Shown: positions 27,405-36,392, counted from the stretch's first letter. The stretch: DNA of 44,056 nt from Arenimonas composti TR7-09 = DSM 18010 (GCF_000426365.1 NZ_KE384525.1:1-44056); one strand, 5' to 3'. The notes: generated by a model from the letters alone, not told the origin. Translations and numbers: made by a program.

Positions 27405-28706
27405 TCAGGCGGTCGGACGCATCAGTTCGGTGAAGGACATCGCCTTCTCGGTGGCGTCGGCGCGCTCGGCGATCCAGTCGATCACCTGCTCCTCCATCAC
27501 CCGGTTGCGAAGCCCGGACATCAGGTTGGGATCGTTGCGGTAGAGTTCAATGACCTGCGCCGGATCCTCGTAGGTCGAGGCGATCAGCTGCAGGGTCTCG
27601 TTCAGGCGCTTGTTGTCCAGGCGCAGGTCGTTCTGGCGCGCGACCTCGCCGACCAGCAGTCCGGCGGCGACGCGGTTGCGAGCCGGCGCCATGAACTGCG
27701 TGGAATCGAACTTCGCGTTCGCCTGGCCCTGCTGGCGCGCCTGCTGCTCGGCGGCGGCGGCCATGTTGCGGGCCTCGGCCTCGATCAGGCGCGGCGGCAG
27801 CTCGACGTGGGCGTAGGCGGCGACCAGCTTGCCGGCGACTTCGGCGCGCAGTCGCTGCATCAGCGCGCCCTTCAGCTCGCGCTCGAGGTTGGCACGCACT
27901 TCGTTGCGGAACTGCTCGATCTTGCCGCTGCGGATGCCGAAGCTCTTGATGAAGGCCTCGTCGACTTCCGGCATGCGCGGCGCGGACACGCGCACCACCT
28001 TCAGCGCGACCTTGGCTTCCATGCCCGCCAGCTCGGCGATGCGCCAGTTGGCCGGGAACGTGACCTCGACTTCCTGCTCGTCGCCGGCCTTCATGCCGGC
28101 CAGCTTCGCCTCGAGTTCCGGCAGCATCACGTTGGAGCCGAGCACGGTGGCGCCGCGGTCGGCGCCTTCCGCCGGCAGGCGGCCATTGGCGGTCGTCGCG
28201 ATGGTCTCGACGTTCACCAGGTCACCGGTCTCGGCGCCGCGCTCGACCGGCTCCCAGGTGCGGCGCTGCTGGCGCAGCGTGTCGATCATCGTGTCGATGT
28301 CGGCGTCCTCGACGCTCGCGGTGACGCGCTCGATCTTCAGCGCCGCCGGGTCGACGGCGCCGAACTCCGGCACGACCTCGAAGGTGGCGGTGTAGCGGAT
28401 CTCGCCGCCCTCGCCGGCCGGCTCGGCCTTGATGTCCGGCGAACCGGCGACCTGCAGGTTCTCCTGGCGGATCGCCTCGCCGAAGCTGTCGCGGATCAGC
28501 TCGCCGTAGGCCTCGTTGCGCACCTGCGCGCCGAAGCGCTGCTCGATCACGCGGGTCGGCACCTTGCCGCGGCGGAAGCCCTTGATGTTCGCGGTGCGCG
28601 CGATCTCCTTCAGGCGCGCGCCGACCACGCCGTCGAGGCGTTCGGCCGGCAGGCTGACCGTGAGGCGGCGTTCCAGGCCGGCGGTGTTCTCGAGCGAGAC
28701 TTGCAT
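27405..28706 (-). CDS. tig: Trigger factor, ribosome-associated chaperone
   Basis: The chaperone and peptidyl-prolyl isomerase that meets nascent chains at the ribosome exit. The 433-residue protein has the ribosome-binding loop signature [17 protein letters not shown] (about residues 43-59), an FKBP-type PPIase domain around 150-240, and a long helical C-terminal cradle. The start [10 protein letters not shown] was chosen because AGGAG precedes it at 6-base spacing; an in-frame ATG eight codons upstream lacks this. It opens the tig-clpP-clpX-lon region. Just upstream is the terminator of the tRNA cluster, leaving only about 40 bases for a promoter. Confidence 0.97.
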   Translation of the reverse strand: MQVSLENTAGLERRLTVSLPAERLDGVVGARLKEIARTANIKGFRRGKVPTRVIEQRFGAQVRNEAYGELIRDSFGEAIRQENLQVAGSPDIKAEPAGEGGEIRYTATFEVVPEFGAVDPAALKIERVTASVEDADIDTMIDTLRQQRRTWEPVERGAETGDLVNVETIATTANGRLPAEGADRGATVLGSNVMLPELEAKLAGMKAGDEQEVEVTFPANWRIAELAGMEAKVALKVVRVSAPRMPEVDEAFIKSFGIRSGKIEQFRNEVRANLERELKGALMQRLRAEVAGKLVAAYAHVELPPRLIEAEARNMAAAAEQQARQQGQANAKFDSTQFMAPARNRVAAGLLVGEVARQNDLRLDNKRLNETLQLIASTYEDPAQVIELYRNDPNLMSGLRNRVMEEQVIDWIAERADATEKAMSFTELMRPTA

Positions 28707-28748
28707 GTCAACTCCTGCGATCGCGCCCATCTCCGGACGCTGAAAATG

Positions 28749-28783
28749 AAAAAACCCGCGGAGCTCCGGTCAGATCCTCCGCG
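28749..28783 (-). terminator. Terminator of the six-tRNA cluster
   Basis: The stem CGCGGAG / CTCCGCG (28757-28783) with a 13-base loop is followed on the minus strand by GG and six T residues (28754 to 28749). It lies 13 bases after the tRNA-Leu 3' end and in front of tig. Confidence 0.8.
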
Positions 28784-28795
28784 TCCGTTGCCGGA

Positions 28796-28880
28796 TGGTG
28801 CGAAAGGAGAGACTCGAACTCTCACGGGTTGCCCCACTGGAACCTAAATCCAGCGCGTCTACCAGTTCCGCCACTCTCGC
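28796..28880 (-). tRNA. tRNA-Leu(TAG)
   Basis: An 85-base class II tRNA with acceptor GCGAGAG/CTTTCGC (one G-T pair), anticodon arm CTGGA-TTTAGGT-TCCAG (anticodon TAG, reads CUA), a long variable arm, discriminator A and encoded CCA. Confidence 0.97.
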
Positions 28881-28911
28881 AACGCCGCGCGGATCGATTC
28901 TTCGGGAAGAT

Positions 28912-28987
28912 TGGTGGGCCGTGTAGGATTCGAACCTACGACCTATTGATTAAGAGTCAACTGCTCTACCAACTGAGCTAACGGCCC
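28912..28987 (-). tRNA. tRNA-Lys(CTT)
   Basis: A 76-base cloverleaf with acceptor GGGCCGT/ACGGCCC, anticodon arm GTTGA-CTCTTAA-TCAAT (anticodon CTT, reads AAG), discriminator A and encoded CCA. Confidence 0.97.
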
Positions 28988-29039
28988 TTGATCTTCCCGC
29001 CGAAGCGGTTGCGACGCGGCATTATGCCGTGCCTTGAAC

Positions 29040-29117
29040 TGGGGTGGAAGACGGGATTCGAACCCGCGACCCTCGGAATCACAATCCGATGCTCTAACCA
29101 GCTGAGCTACATCCACC
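29040..29117 (-). tRNA. tRNA-His(GTG)
   Basis: The anticodon arm CGGA-TTGTGAT-TCCG gives anticodon GTG. The extra 5' G (G-1) facing C73, the identity element for histidine, is encoded and included in these coordinates, as is CCA. The acceptor arms GTGGATG and CTTCCAC pair except for a T-T mismatch at position 6:67, which is unusual but not disabling. Confidence 0.96.
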
Positions 29118-29144
29118 AAACTGCAGTACTCGCCACGAACCTCA

Positions 29145-29221
29145 TGGCGCGCCCGGCAGGAATCGAACCTGCAACCGCCGGCTTAGAAGGCCGGTGCTCT
29201 ATCCGATTGAGCTACGGGCGC
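29145..29221 (-). tRNA. tRNA-Arg(TCT)
   Basis: A 77-base cloverleaf with acceptor GCGCCCG/CGGGCGC, anticodon arm CCGGC-CTTCTAA-GCCGG (anticodon TCT, reads AGA/AGG), discriminator G and encoded CCA. Confidence 0.97.
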
Positions 29222-29282
29222 CTGCAGCGATGATAGCGCGGCGCCTTTGGCCCGGATCCGACGGAGCGGGTATCGCTCGACC

Positions 29283-29359
29283 TGGTCGGGGCAGAGGGAT
29301 TCGAACCCACGACATCCAGCTCCCAAAGCTGGCGCTCTACCAGGCTGAGCTATACCCCG
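29283..29359 (-). tRNA. tRNA-Pro(TGG)
   Basis: A 77-base cloverleaf with acceptor CGGGGTA/TGCCCCG (proline-type C1-G72 pair), anticodon arm CCAGC-TTTGGGA-GCTGG (anticodon TGG), discriminator A and encoded CCA. Confidence 0.97.
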
Positions 29360-29409
29360 GCGGTCAAGCCCGGCAGCCATGCAAGCCTGCCGACGGGTTC
29401 TTGGAAAAG

Positions 29410-29486
29410 TGGCGCGCCCGGAGAGATTCGAACTCCCGACCACCAAGTTCGTAGCCTGGTGCTCTATCCAGCTGAGCTACGGGCGC
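29410..29486 (-). tRNA. tRNA-Arg(ACG)
   Basis: A 77-base cloverleaf with acceptor GCGCCCG/CGGGCGC and anticodon arm CCAGG-CTACGAA-CTTGG. The anticodon ACG is deaminated at A34 by TadA to read CGU, CGC and CGA. Discriminator G and CCA are encoded. It is the first tRNA of the cluster. Confidence 0.97.
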
Positions 29487-29500
29487 GCAGCAGAAGCGAA

Positions 29501-29529
29501 ATTATGAGGGGCGTCTTCGAATCCGTCAA
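29501..29529 (-). promoter_or_regulatory. Sigma-70 promoter of the six-tRNA cluster
   Basis: On the minus strand TTGACG (29529-29524), a 17-base spacer and CATAAT (29506-29501) form a near-consensus promoter, 15 bases before the 5' end of tRNA-Arg(ACG). It should drive Arg, Pro, Arg, His, Lys and Leu as one precursor, since the only good terminator lies after tRNA-Leu. Confidence 0.85.
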
Positions 29530-29575
29530 CAACCCGCACGAATTTCTTTTCCGTTTCCAGCTTCGTTCCTCACCG

Positions 29576-29600
29576 AAAAATCGCCGCCCTGCGGCGGCGA
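29576..29600 (-). terminator. Terminator of tRNA-Ser(GCT)
   Basis: A perfect 8-bp stem TCGCCGCC / GGCGGCGA with a 4-base loop (29581-29600) is followed on the minus strand by five T residues. It sits 8 bases after the tRNA 3' end. Confidence 0.88.
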
Positions 29601-29607
29601 TCGGAAC

Positions 29608-29700
29608 TGGCGGAGTGAGAGGGATTCGAACCCTCGATGGAGCTTTTGACCCCATACTCCCTTAGCAGGGGAGCCCCTTCGGCCTCTCGGGCATCACTCC
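29608..29700 (-). tRNA. tRNA-Ser(GCT)
   Basis: A 93-base class II tRNA with acceptor GGAGTGA/TCACTCC, anticodon arm CTCCC-CTGCTAA-GGGAG (anticodon GCT, reads AGC/AGU), a long variable arm, discriminator G and encoded CCA. It lies after csrA, as in other Xanthomonadales. Confidence 0.97.
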
Positions 29701-29745
29701 GGAAACTGGCCCGGTCGCACCACGACAGCGCGCGACCGGCCGCAT

Positions 29746-29774
29746 AGGATAGCGGTCACTCCCGCTCGGGTAAA
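29746..29774 (-). promoter_or_regulatory. Candidate promoter of tRNA-Ser(GCT)
   Basis: On the minus strand TTTACC (29774-29769) and TATCCT (29751-29746) are 17 bases apart, about 45 bases before the tRNA. The -35 lies inside the end of csrA. Each hexamer keeps about four consensus positions, so confidence is moderate. Confidence 0.4.
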
Positions 29775-29974
29775 CCCGCCGGCGCATCGTGTGCATCCGG
29801 CGCGGCACCATCGTCCTTCTGGATGCGCTGGAAGATCTCTTCGCGATGCACCGCGACATCCTTCGGCGCGGTGATGCCGATGCGCACCTGATTGCCCTTG
29901 ACGCCGAGCACGGTGACGGTGACCGCGTCGCCGATCATCAGGGTTTCTCCCACCCTTCGCGTCAGTATCAGCAT
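29756..29974 (-). CDS. csrA: Carbon storage regulator CsrA (RsmA)
   Basis: A dimeric RNA-binding protein that blocks or stabilises mRNAs by binding GGA loops in their leaders. The 72-residue product starts [20 protein letters not shown] and has the RNA-contact residues L4 and R44 in the conserved [15 protein letters not shown] block. The C-terminal tail is slightly longer than in E. coli and is rich in Asp, Ala and Pro. The ATG at 29974 is fixed by the family N-terminus. It follows alaS, the usual proteobacterial order. The 160-base alaS-csrA gap holds a GC hairpin at 30106-30124 with no T-run. Confidence 0.97.
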   Translation of the reverse strand: MLILTRRVGETLMIGDAVTVTVLGVKGNQVRIGITAPKDVAVHREEIFQRIQKDDGAAPDAHDAPAGLPERE

Positions 29975-30133
29975 TGGCCCCACCTCCGGATACGTCCCTG
30001 CACCGGCCCGCGGCGGCGTGCGCTGCGGTTCCAGGGCCGCAATTGCGGCCTTGCCCGATGGTAGATCGCCCCCGGTCACCGCGCAAACGCGGCACCGGAG
30101 GCCTTCGCGCCGCTCGGCGGCGCGCGTTCGTGC

Positions 30134-32800
30134 TCAGCCGAGGCGCTCGCCGACCCAGCCTGGCACAGCCTCGAGCGCGGCCTTCAGCGCCGGGCCATCG
30201 TTGCCGCCGCCCTGGGCCATGTCCGGACGGCCGCCGCCCTTGCCGCCGATCTGCGCGGCGACGTGGCCGACCAGCTCGCCGGCCTTGACCTTGCCCAGCG
30301 GCGCGCCCTGCACGCCGGCGACCAGCGAGGCCTTGCCGTCGACCGCCGAGGCCAGAACGATCACCGCATCGGAAAGGCGCGACTTGAGCTGGTCGACGGC
30401 CTCACGCAGGGCCTTCGCGTCGAGGCCTTCCAGGCGCGCGGCGACGACGCGTGCACCGCCGACTTCCGGCGCGTTCGCGGCGAGATCGGCGGTGGCGCCG
30501 GCGGCGGCCTTCGCCTTCAGCGATTCCAGTTCGCGCTCGAGCTTCTTCTGACGCTCGAGCAGTTGCCGCACCTTTTCGGCGACGTCGGCCTCGCTGCCGC
30601 CGACCAGGCCGGCGATCCGCGCGAGCCGCTCCTCGGCCGCGGCCACTTCCGCCAGCGCGGTGGCGCCGGTCACCGCCTCGATGCGGCGCACGCCGGCCTG
30701 CAGGCCGCCTTCGGACACGATCTTGAACAGGCCGATGTCGCCGGTGCGGTGCACGTGGCAGCCGCCGCAGAGCTCGGTGGAGAACTCGCCCATGCGCAGC
30801 ACGCGTACGCGTTCGCCGTACTTCTCGCCGAACAGCGCCATCGCGCCGAAGTCGATCGCTTCCTGCATGCCCATGTGGTGCACTTCCGCCTCGGCATTGC
30901 GGCGGATCTCGTCGTTGACGATCGTCTCGACGCGGGCCAGTTGCTCCGGCGTGAGCGGCTGGAAATGCGCGAAGTCGAAGCGCAGGCGGTCCGGCGCCAC
31001 CAGCGAGCCCTTTTGGGTGACGTGCTCGCCGAGCACGCGACGCAGCGCCGCATGCAGCAGATGGGTCGCCGAATGGTTGAGCACCGTCGCCTGGCGGCGC
31101 TCGGCGTCGATGCGCGCGGACAGGTGGTCGCCGAGCGCGAGCGTGCCCGCCTCGAGGCGGCCGAAGTGGCCGTGGAAGGCGCCGGACAGCTTGCGCGTGT
31201 CGGTGACCGCGAAGCGATTACCGGCAGCATCGAGCAGCTCGCCGATGTCGCCGACCTGGCCGCCGGATTCGGCGTAGAACGGCGTGCGGTCGAGCACGAT
31301 CACGGCCTCGTCGCCGGCGGCGATCGTCTCCACCGGCTTGCCGTCGCGGAGCAGCGCGACGATGCGGCAGTCGTCGGCCTCGCGCTCTTCGTAGCCGACG
31401 AACTCGGTCGGGCGCAGACGCGCGATCAGTTCGGCCGGCAGCGCCACGCCGCCGCCGAACTGGCCGGCGCTGCGCGCACGCTGCTTCTGCTGGTCCATCA
31501 GCGACTCGTATTCGGCCAGCGCGCCCTCTGCGAGTTGCCAGCCCTTGTCGGTGTTCTCGCGCACGAGGTCGGCGATGAGGTCCGGCGGGCAGCCGTAGGT
31601 GTCGTGCAGCTGGAAGAGCTGATCGCCGCCGATGCGGTTGCCGGACTCGGCGAGGTAGCCCTGCAGACGGTTCATGCCCGCCTCCAGCGTCGTCGCGAAC
31701 GCGGCTTCCTCCGACCGCAGCGCCTGCTCGACCAGCGCGTGCTTCGCGCCGAGTTCCGGGTAGGCGTCACCCATCACGTCGATCAGCGGCTTGACCATGC
31801 GCCAGAAGCGACCGTCGGCGTGCAGGCCGTCGAGCTTCCAGAAATGGCGGATCGCGCGGCGGATGATGCGGCGAAGCACGTAGCCCCTGCCCTCGTTCGA
31901 CGGCAGCACGCCGTCGACGATCAGGAAGCTGCAGGCGCGGATGTGGTCGGCGATCACGCGCAGCGACTTGTGCTCCAGGTCCTGCGTCCCGGTCAGCTCC
32001 GCCGCTGCCTTGATCAGGTGCTGGAACAGGTCGATCTCGTAGTTGCTGTGCACGTGCTGCAGCACCGCCGAGATCCGCTCCAGGCCCATGCCGGTGTCGA
32101 CGCATGGCGCCGGCAGCGGCACCAGGCTGCCGTCGGGCTGGCGGTCGTATTGCATGAAGACGTTGTTCCAGATCTCGATGAAACGGTCGCCGTCTTCGTC
32201 CGGCGAGCCCGGCGGGCCACCCGGGATGTGCGCGCCGTGGTCGTAGAAGATCTCGGTGCAGGGGCCGCAGGGACCGGTGTCGGCCATCTGCCAGAAGTTG
32301 TCGCTGGCGTAAGGCGCACCCTTGTTGTCGCCGATGCGGATGATGCGATCGGTCGGCAGCCCGACCTCCCTGTGCCAGATGTCGAAGGCTTCGTCGTCGG
32401 TGTGGTAGACGGTGACGAGCAGGCGTTCCTTCGGCAGCTGCCAGACCCCGGTCAGCAGTTCCCAGGCCCAGACGATCGCGTCCCGCTTGAAGTAGTCGCC
32501 GAAGCTGAAATTGCCCAGCATCTCGAAGAAGGTGTGGTGGCGGGCGGTGTAGCCGACCTGGTCGAGATCGTTGTGCTTGCCGCCGGCGCGCACGCAGCGC
32601 TGGCTCGATACCGCGCGCCGGTAGCTGCGCTTCTCGGCGCCGAGGAAGACGTCCTTGAACTGCACCATGCCGGCATTGGTGAACAGCAGCGTCGGGTCGT
32701 TGCCGGGAACGAGCGGGCTCGAAGCCACCACCTCGTGGCCGCGGGAACGGAAGAATTCGAGGAAATCGCTTCGGATCTGGTTGCTGGTCTTGAGGGTCAT
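30134..32800 (-). CDS. alaS: Alanine--tRNA ligase
   Basis: A class II synthetase that charges tRNA-Ala and edits misacylated Ser and Gly. The 888-residue protein has the catalytic core with motif 2 [20 protein letters not shown] (about residues 67-86) and the GMGLERI motif 3 region (about 237). The editing domain has the zinc-site [12 protein letters not shown] (about 573) and [13 protein letters not shown] (about 676). A C-terminal coiled coil and C-Ala domain follow. The start [17 protein letters not shown] is standard. The 160-base recX-alaS gap contains an 11-base direct repeat (ggcatcgggcc at 32909 and 32920) and no T-box, as expected for this group. Confidence 0.98.
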   Translation of the reverse strand: MTLKTSNQIRSDFLEFFRSRGHEVVASSPLVPGNDPTLLFTNAGMVQFKDVFLGAEKRSYRRAVSSQRCVRAGGKHNDLDQVGYTARHHTFFEMLGNFSFGDYFKRDAIVWAWELLTGVWQLPKERLLVTVYHTDDEAFDIWHREVGLPTDRIIRIGDNKGAPYASDNFWQMADTGPCGPCTEIFYDHGAHIPGGPPGSPDEDGDRFIEIWNNVFMQYDRQPDGSLVPLPAPCVDTGMGLERISAVLQHVHSNYEIDLFQHLIKAAAELTGTQDLEHKSLRVIADHIRACSFLIVDGVLPSNEGRGYVLRRIIRRAIRHFWKLDGLHADGRFWRMVKPLIDVMGDAYPELGAKHALVEQALRSEEAAFATTLEAGMNRLQGYLAESGNRIGGDQLFQLHDTYGCPPDLIADLVRENTDKGWQLAEGALAEYESLMDQQKQRARSAGQFGGGVALPAELIARLRPTEFVGYEEREADDCRIVALLRDGKPVETIAAGDEAVIVLDRTPFYAESGGQVGDIGELLDAAGNRFAVTDTRKLSGAFHGHFGRLEAGTLALGDHLSARIDAERRQATVLNHSATHLLHAALRRVLGEHVTQKGSLVAPDRLRFDFAHFQPLTPEQLARVETIVNDEIRRNAEAEVHHMGMQEAIDFGAMALFGEKYGERVRVLRMGEFSTELCGGCHVHRTGDIGLFKIVSEGGLQAGVRRIEAVTGATALAEVAAAEERLARIAGLVGGSEADVAEKVRQLLERQKKLERELESLKAKAAAGATADLAANAPEVGGARVVAARLEGLDAKALREAVDQLKSRLSDAVIVLASAVDGKASLVAGVQGAPLGKVKAGELVGHVAAQIGGKGGGRPDMAQGGGNDGPALKAALEAVPGWVGERLG

Positions 32801-32961
32801 GGCGGCGGCTGGCAGGGGGACGGCGACGACGCGCCCGCGGCCTCATCCGTCACGAAGGACGGGCCGGGCGAACGCGCGATCGCGGGGACGCAAGATTAGC
32901 AGGCCCGCGGCATCGGGCCGGCATCGGGCCCGCGGCTGCACGAACGCTGCGGATCCCGTCG

Positions 32962-33468
32962 TCAATCCCCGTCACCGCCCTGCCCGTGCAGCGCCGCCAG
33001 CGCCGCCGCGGCCTGGCCGCCGTCGAAACCCCGGCGCAGCAGGAAGGCCTGGGCCTTGCGCCGCCGGGCGGGGTCGACCAGGTCGGCGGCGCGGAACCGC
33101 CGCTGCGCCAGCTGCACGGCACGTTCAGCCCAGTCGGCCTCGCAGGCGGCCAGCGCGGCGGCCACCTGCCCCGCATCCATCCCGTGCGCCGCCAGTTCCG
33201 CACGGATACGCACCGGTCCATAGCCCGAGGCGGCCCGGTCACGGGCGAACGAGGCGGCGAATCGCGCATCGTCCTGCCAGCCAGCGGCGGCCAGGCGGTC
33301 GACCGCCGCCGCCGCCAACGCCGGGTCCACGCCGCGCTCGCCGAGCTTGCGCTCGAGACCACGGCGGGACTGCTCGCGCCGCACCAGCAGGCCGAGACCG
33401 CGCCGCCAGGCTTCGGCGGCTGCCTCGGCCTCGTCACGGCCGGCGCGGGAGTCTTCCTCGTCGATCAT
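32962..33468 (-). CDS. recX: Regulatory protein RecX
   Basis: RecX binds RecA filaments and limits their growth, restraining recombination and SOS induction. The 168-residue protein is made of repeated three-helix units with the RecX motifs [20 protein letters not shown] (about residues 29-48), the middle [20 protein letters not shown] and a late [15 protein letters not shown] unit. The N-terminus [20 protein letters not shown] is acidic. It lies 25 bases after recA, so it is probably translated from recA read-through message. Confidence 0.94.
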   Translation of the reverse strand: MIDEEDSRAGRDEAEAAAEAWRRGLGLLVRREQSRRGLERKLGERGVDPALAAAAVDRLAAAGWQDDARFAASFARDRAASGYGPVRIRAELAAHGMDAGQVAAALAACEADWAERAVQLAQRRFRAADLVDPARRRKAQAFLLRRGFDGGQAAAALAALHGQGGDGD

Positions 33469-33493
33469 CGCCGGAGGACGCCGGGGCGAGCGC

Positions 33494-34534
33494 TTACTCG
33501 ACCACCTCGGCGTTCTCGTCGCCGATCACCAGGCCGGGCACGAACTTCTCGCGCAGCTTGGCCTCGAGATCCTTCGCGACCGCCGGGTTCTCCTTCAGCC
33601 AGGCGCGGACGTTCTCCTTGCCCTGGCCGATGCGCTCGCCGTTGTAGCTGTACCAGGCGCCGGCCTTCTCGATCAGCTTGGCGTCGACACCCATGTCGAT
33701 CAGCTCGCCTTCGCGGCTGATGCCCTGGCCGTAGAGGATCTCGGTGACGATGACCTTGAACGGCGGCGCCATCTTGTTCTTCACGACCTTGATCTTGGTC
33801 TGGTTGCCGATGACCTCGTCGCCCTTCTTGACCGAACCGATGCGGCGGATGTCCAGGCGCACCGAGGCATAGAACTTCAGCGCGTTGCCGCCGGTCGTGG
33901 TCTCCGGGCTCTGGCCCGGCATCATGATGCCGATCTTCATGCGCAGCTGGTTGATGAAGATCACCATGCAGTTGCTGCGCTTGATGTTGCCGGTGAGCTT
34001 GCGCAGGGCCTGGCTCATCAGGCGCGCCTGCAGGCCCGGCAGCTGGTCGCCCATCTCGCCCTCGATCTCGGCGCGCGGGGTCAGCGCGGCGACCGAGTCG
34101 ACGACGACCATGTCGACCGAGTTCGAGCGCACCAGCATGTCGGCGATCTCCAGCGCCTGCTCGCCGGTATCCGGCTGGCTGACCAGCAGGTTGTCGATGT
34201 CCACACCCAGCTTGACCGCGTAGGTCGGGTCGAGCGCGTGTTCGGCGTCGATGAACGCGGCGGTGCCGCCGGCCTTCTGGCATTCGGCGATCGCCTGCAG
34301 GGTCAGCGTGGTCTTGCCCGAGGACTCCGGACCGTAGATCTCGATCACGCGCCCCTTCGGCAGGCCACCGATGCCGAGCGCGATGTCGAGCATCAGCGAA
34401 CCGGTACCGATGACCTCGGCCGGCTCGGCGGACTTGTCGCCCATGCGCATCACCGCGCCCTTGCCGAACTGCTTCTCGATCTGGCTCAGCGCGGCGGTCA
34501 GGGCCCGCTTCTTGTTCTCGTCCATCGTGCTCAT
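33494..34534 (-). CDS. recA: Recombinase RecA
   Basis: RecA forms filaments on single-stranded DNA for homologous recombination and stimulates LexA self-cleavage. The 346-residue form starts [12 protein letters not shown], with AGGA 8 bases upstream, and has Walker [13 protein letters not shown] near residue 69, Walker B in [10 protein letters not shown], and the DNA-binding loops ([20 protein letters not shown] is split around L2). The acidic C-terminus GDENAEVVE is short. The frame stays open upstream for 62 more codons to an ATG that overlaps the lexA stop (ATGA at 34717-34720), so a longer translationally coupled form cannot be excluded. I see no LexA box in the 182-base lexA-recA gap, which suggests transcription from the lexA promoter. 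Confidence 0.97.
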   Translation of the reverse strand: MSTMDENKKRALTAALSQIEKQFGKGAVMRMGDKSAEPAEVIGTGSLMLDIALGIGGLPKGRVIEIYGPESSGKTTLTLQAIAECQKAGGTAAFIDAEHALDPTYAVKLGVDIDNLLVSQPDTGEQALEIADMLVRSNSVDMVVVDSVAALTPRAEIEGEMGDQLPGLQARLMSQALRKLTGNIKRSNCMVIFINQLRMKIGIMMPGQSPETTTGGNALKFYASVRLDIRRIGSVKKGDEVIGNQTKIKVVKNKMAPPFKVIVTEILYGQGISREGELIDMGVDAKLIEKAGAWYSYNGERIGQGKENVRAWLKENPAVAKDLEAKLREKFVPGLVIGDENAEVVE

Positions 34535-34716
34535 CGTCGTCGTCCTGGAAGTCGTGGAGGGATTGCGGGCGATTGTGGCGGCGGAGAATCTCACGGACCG
34601 AGATGCTCCCGGCGATTCCGACTCTGCCTGTGCGGCCGGGGCCGCAGCAGCGGCGCCGGCGGTGGTTTCGGGTAGGGAAACAGCGCGTTCGGCCTGCGCC
34701 TTCTTCCTCGACCGGG

Positions 34717-35358
34717 TCATCGGTTCGGCCTGACGAGACCGCAGTACAGACCCTCGACCGCGAAGTCCTGGTCCGGACGCACGACGATCGGCGCGTAGTC
34801 GGGATTGCGCGGCAGCAGGCGCACGCCGTCCTTGCCGATCTTCAGCAGCTTCACGGTGATCTCGTCGTCGATGCGGGCGACGACGATCTGGCCACTACGT
34901 GCGTCACGGGTGCGGTGCACGCCGATCAGGTCGCCGTCGAGGATGCCCTCGTCGCGCATCGAATCGCCCTTGACCCGCAGCAGGTAGTCCGGCGCCGGCG
35001 AGAAGAACACGCGGTCGAGCAGGACCATGCCGTGCAGGTCGGGATCGGCGCCGATCGGCAGGCCGGCCGCGACCTGGCCGAGCACCGACAGCCGGAGCGG
35101 CTCGTCCCCGGCCGCCGGGACGAGGTCGGCGGCCGGGGACGGAACCGGAGGCTGCACCAGCCGGATCCCGCGCGCCTGGCCGGCGACGCGACGGATCAGG
35201 CCGGCCTGTTCGAGCGCCTCGAGGTGGTACTGCGCGGCACGCACGCCCTTGAAGCCGAAGGCGTGCGCGATCTCCACCTGGGAGGGAGGAACGCCGTCGT
35301 CGGCGATCCGTTGACGGATCAGCGCGAGGATCGCGTGCTGGGTTTCGGTGATGTCCAT
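34717..35358 (-). CDS. lexA: SOS repressor LexA
   Basis: Represses SOS genes and cuts itself when RecA is activated. The 213-residue protein has the N-terminal winged helix-turn-helix (residues 1-70, with [20 protein letters not shown]), a hinge rich in Pro and Ala, the cleavage site Ala-Gly in [10 protein letters not shown] near residue 93, the nucleophile Ser in KGDSMRDEG and the general-base Lys in [10 protein letters not shown]. The ATG at 35358 lies at the edge of a perfect LexA palindrome. No Shine-Dalgarno is visible between operator and ATG, so the message may be leaderless. lexA, recA and recX look like one transcription unit. Confidence 0.97.
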   Translation of the reverse strand: MDITETQHAILALIRQRIADDGVPPSQVEIAHAFGFKGVRAAQYHLEALEQAGLIRRVAGQARGIRLVQPPVPSPAADLVPAAGDEPLRLSVLGQVAAGLPIGADPDLHGMVLLDRVFFSPAPDYLLRVKGDSMRDEGILDGDLIGVHRTRDARSGQIVVARIDDEITVKLLKIGKDGVRLLPRNPDYAPIVVRPDQDFAVEGLYCGLVRPNR

Positions 35359-35376
35359 TAGTAGTAATACTACTAA
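35358..35376 (-). promoter_or_regulatory. LexA operator (SOS box), Xanthomonadales type
   Basis: The 19-base perfect palindrome TTAGTAGTAATACTACTAA matches the TTAG-N6-TACTA box described for Xylella and Xanthomonas LexA, and it does so on both strands. Its last base is the A of the lexA ATG, so LexA would cover the -10 region, the start point and the start codon. This gives autoregulation of lexA and probably of recA and recX downstream. Confidence 0.93.
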
Positions 35377-35397
35377 CCGACCCGCCGGGGCTGTCAA
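35367..35397 (-). promoter_or_regulatory. Probable lexA promoter
   Basis: On the minus strand a perfect -35 TTGACA (35397-35392) is followed after 19 bases by TAGTAT (35372-35367) inside the LexA palindrome. Transcription would start about 7 bases on, at or next to the A of the lexA ATG. The long spacer and imperfect -10 make the exact -10 uncertain. Confidence 0.55.
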
Positions 35398-35416
35398 GCC
35401 CCGCGTGCGACGAAGC

Positions 35417-35917
35417 TCAGGAAGCCAGAGCCAGCAGGCCTTCCAGCGCCGCGGCCACCGTCTGCCGGCGCACCGCGTCGCGGTCGCCGTCGAAATGGAA
35501 GACGTCGGCGCGCGGATAGTCACCCCGCCGCTTCCAGCCGATCCAGACCGTGCCGACCGGCTTGCCCGGCAGGCCGCCGGTCGGCCCGGCGATGCCGGTG
35601 ACGGCGACGGCGATCGACGCGCCGGACTTCACCAGCGCGCCGCTGACCATCTCCAGTACCGTCTCGCGGCTGACCGCGCCGTGCTCGGTCAGTGTTTCCG
35701 GGCGCACGCCCAGCAGCGCCTGCTTCGCCTCGTAGCTGTACGCCGCCATGCCGCAGTCGAACCAGGCCGAGCAACCGGGAATGTCGGTGATCATCTTGGC
35801 GATCCAGCCGCCGCTGCAGCTCTCGGCGGTGGCCAGCATCAGGTGGCGGGCCTGCAGGGACGCGCCGACCTGGCGGGCCAGGTCGTGCAGGGCTTCGTCG
35901 TCGTAGGCGGGGGGCAT
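35417..35917 (-). CDS. pncC: Nicotinamide-nucleotide amidohydrolase PncC (CinA C-terminal domain)
   Basis: Deamidates NMN to nicotinate mononucleotide in the pyridine nucleotide cycle; it was formerly annotated as competence/damage protein CinA. The 166-residue stand-alone CinA-C domain has the signature ATAESCSGGWIA near residues 29-40, GVRPETLTEHGAVSRET, and SIAVAVTGIAGPTGG near 101-115. There is no N-terminal nucleotide-binding (COG1058) domain, so this is the short form. It lies directly upstream of lexA, as in Xanthomonadales and enterobacteria (ygaD-recA-recX). Confidence 0.94.
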   Translation of the reverse strand: MPPAYDDEALHDLARQVGASLQARHLMLATAESCSGGWIAKMITDIPGCSAWFDCGMAAYSYEAKQALLGVRPETLTEHGAVSRETVLEMVSGALVKSGASIAVAVTGIAGPTGGLPGKPVGTVWIGWKRRGDYPRADVFHFDGDRDAVRRQTVAAALEGLLALAS

Positions 35918-35962
35918 GGCGCGAGGGTAGCCGCGCCACCACGCGCTGACCATCGGGGGGGC

Positions 35963-35990
35963 TTGACGGACTCGTCTACGCGTGTAGTCT
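35963..35990 (+). promoter_or_regulatory. Promoter with BlaI/MecI-type operator
   Basis: TTGACG (35963-35968) and TAGTCT (35985-35990) with a 16-base spacer form a candidate promoter. The inverted repeat CTAC-GCGT-GTAG (35976-35987) overlaps the -10, and a further half-site GTAGAC stands at 36009-36014. BlaI-family repressors bind palindromes of the TACA/TGTA kind, so autorepression is likely. Confidence 0.6.
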
Positions 35991-36023
35991 GCGCCCATGT
36001 TTACGGACGTAGACGAGAACCCG

Positions 36024-36392
36024 ATGCAGATCAGCGATGCCGAGAGCGTGGTCATGGAAGTCCTGTGGCGGACCAGTCCGCGCGGTTCCGACGAAATCAT
36101 CGCCGAGCTCGCCCGCGAGCCCGGCTGGCATGCCTCGACGGTGAAGACGCTGCTCAACCGGCTGGTGCGCAAGGGCGCGCTGGCGGTGGAGCGGGACGGG
36201 CGGCGCTTCCTGTACACGCCGGTACTGCGGCGTGCCGCCTGGGTCGCGGGCCAGAGCCGCGGCCTGCTCGACCGGTTGTTCGACGGCCGCCTGGCGCCGC
36301 TGGTCGCCCACCTCGCCGACGCCCGCGCCCTCAGCGCCGACGACATCGCCGAACTCAAGCGTCTCGTGGAGAACCTCGATGACGAGCACTGA
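36024..36392 (+). CDS. BlaI/MecI/CopY-family transcriptional repressor
   Basis: A 122-residue winged-helix repressor starting MQISDAESVVMEVLWRTSPR, with the recognition helix in HASTVKTLLNRLVRKGAL and the wing VERDGRRFLYTPVL. The C-terminal half is the dimerisation region and contains the site that its partner peptidase would be expected to cut. An upstream in-frame ATG at 35997 would add nine residues but has no ribosome-binding site and coincides with the predicted transcription start. The chosen ATG has GACGAG 8 bases before it. The stop overlaps the next gene by 14 bases. The regulon is unknown, and no beta-lactamase gene is nearby. Confidence 0.92.
   Translation: MQISDAESVVMEVLWRTSPRGSDEIIAELAREPGWHASTVKTLLNRLVRKGALAVERDGRRFLYTPVLRRAAWVAGQSRGLLDRLFDGRLAPLVAHLADARALSADDIAELKRLVENLDDEH

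Noticed and set aside
28796-29700. tRNA cluster as an integration site for a mobile element
   Set aside because: No integrase gene, duplicated tRNA 3' end or foreign-looking gene lies beside it; all tRNAs are complete.
30263-32899. An 878-codon plus-strand frame opposite alaS
   Set aside because: AlaS on the minus strand is complete with all motifs; the antisense frame has none.
32801-32961. T-box or other leader regulating alaS
   Set aside because: There is no T-box sequence or specifier hairpin; only a short direct repeat and GC-rich palindromes are visible.
34535-34716. A second LexA box in front of recA
   Set aside because: I found no TTAG-N6-TACTA match in the gap on either strand, so recA control is best explained by the lexA promoter.
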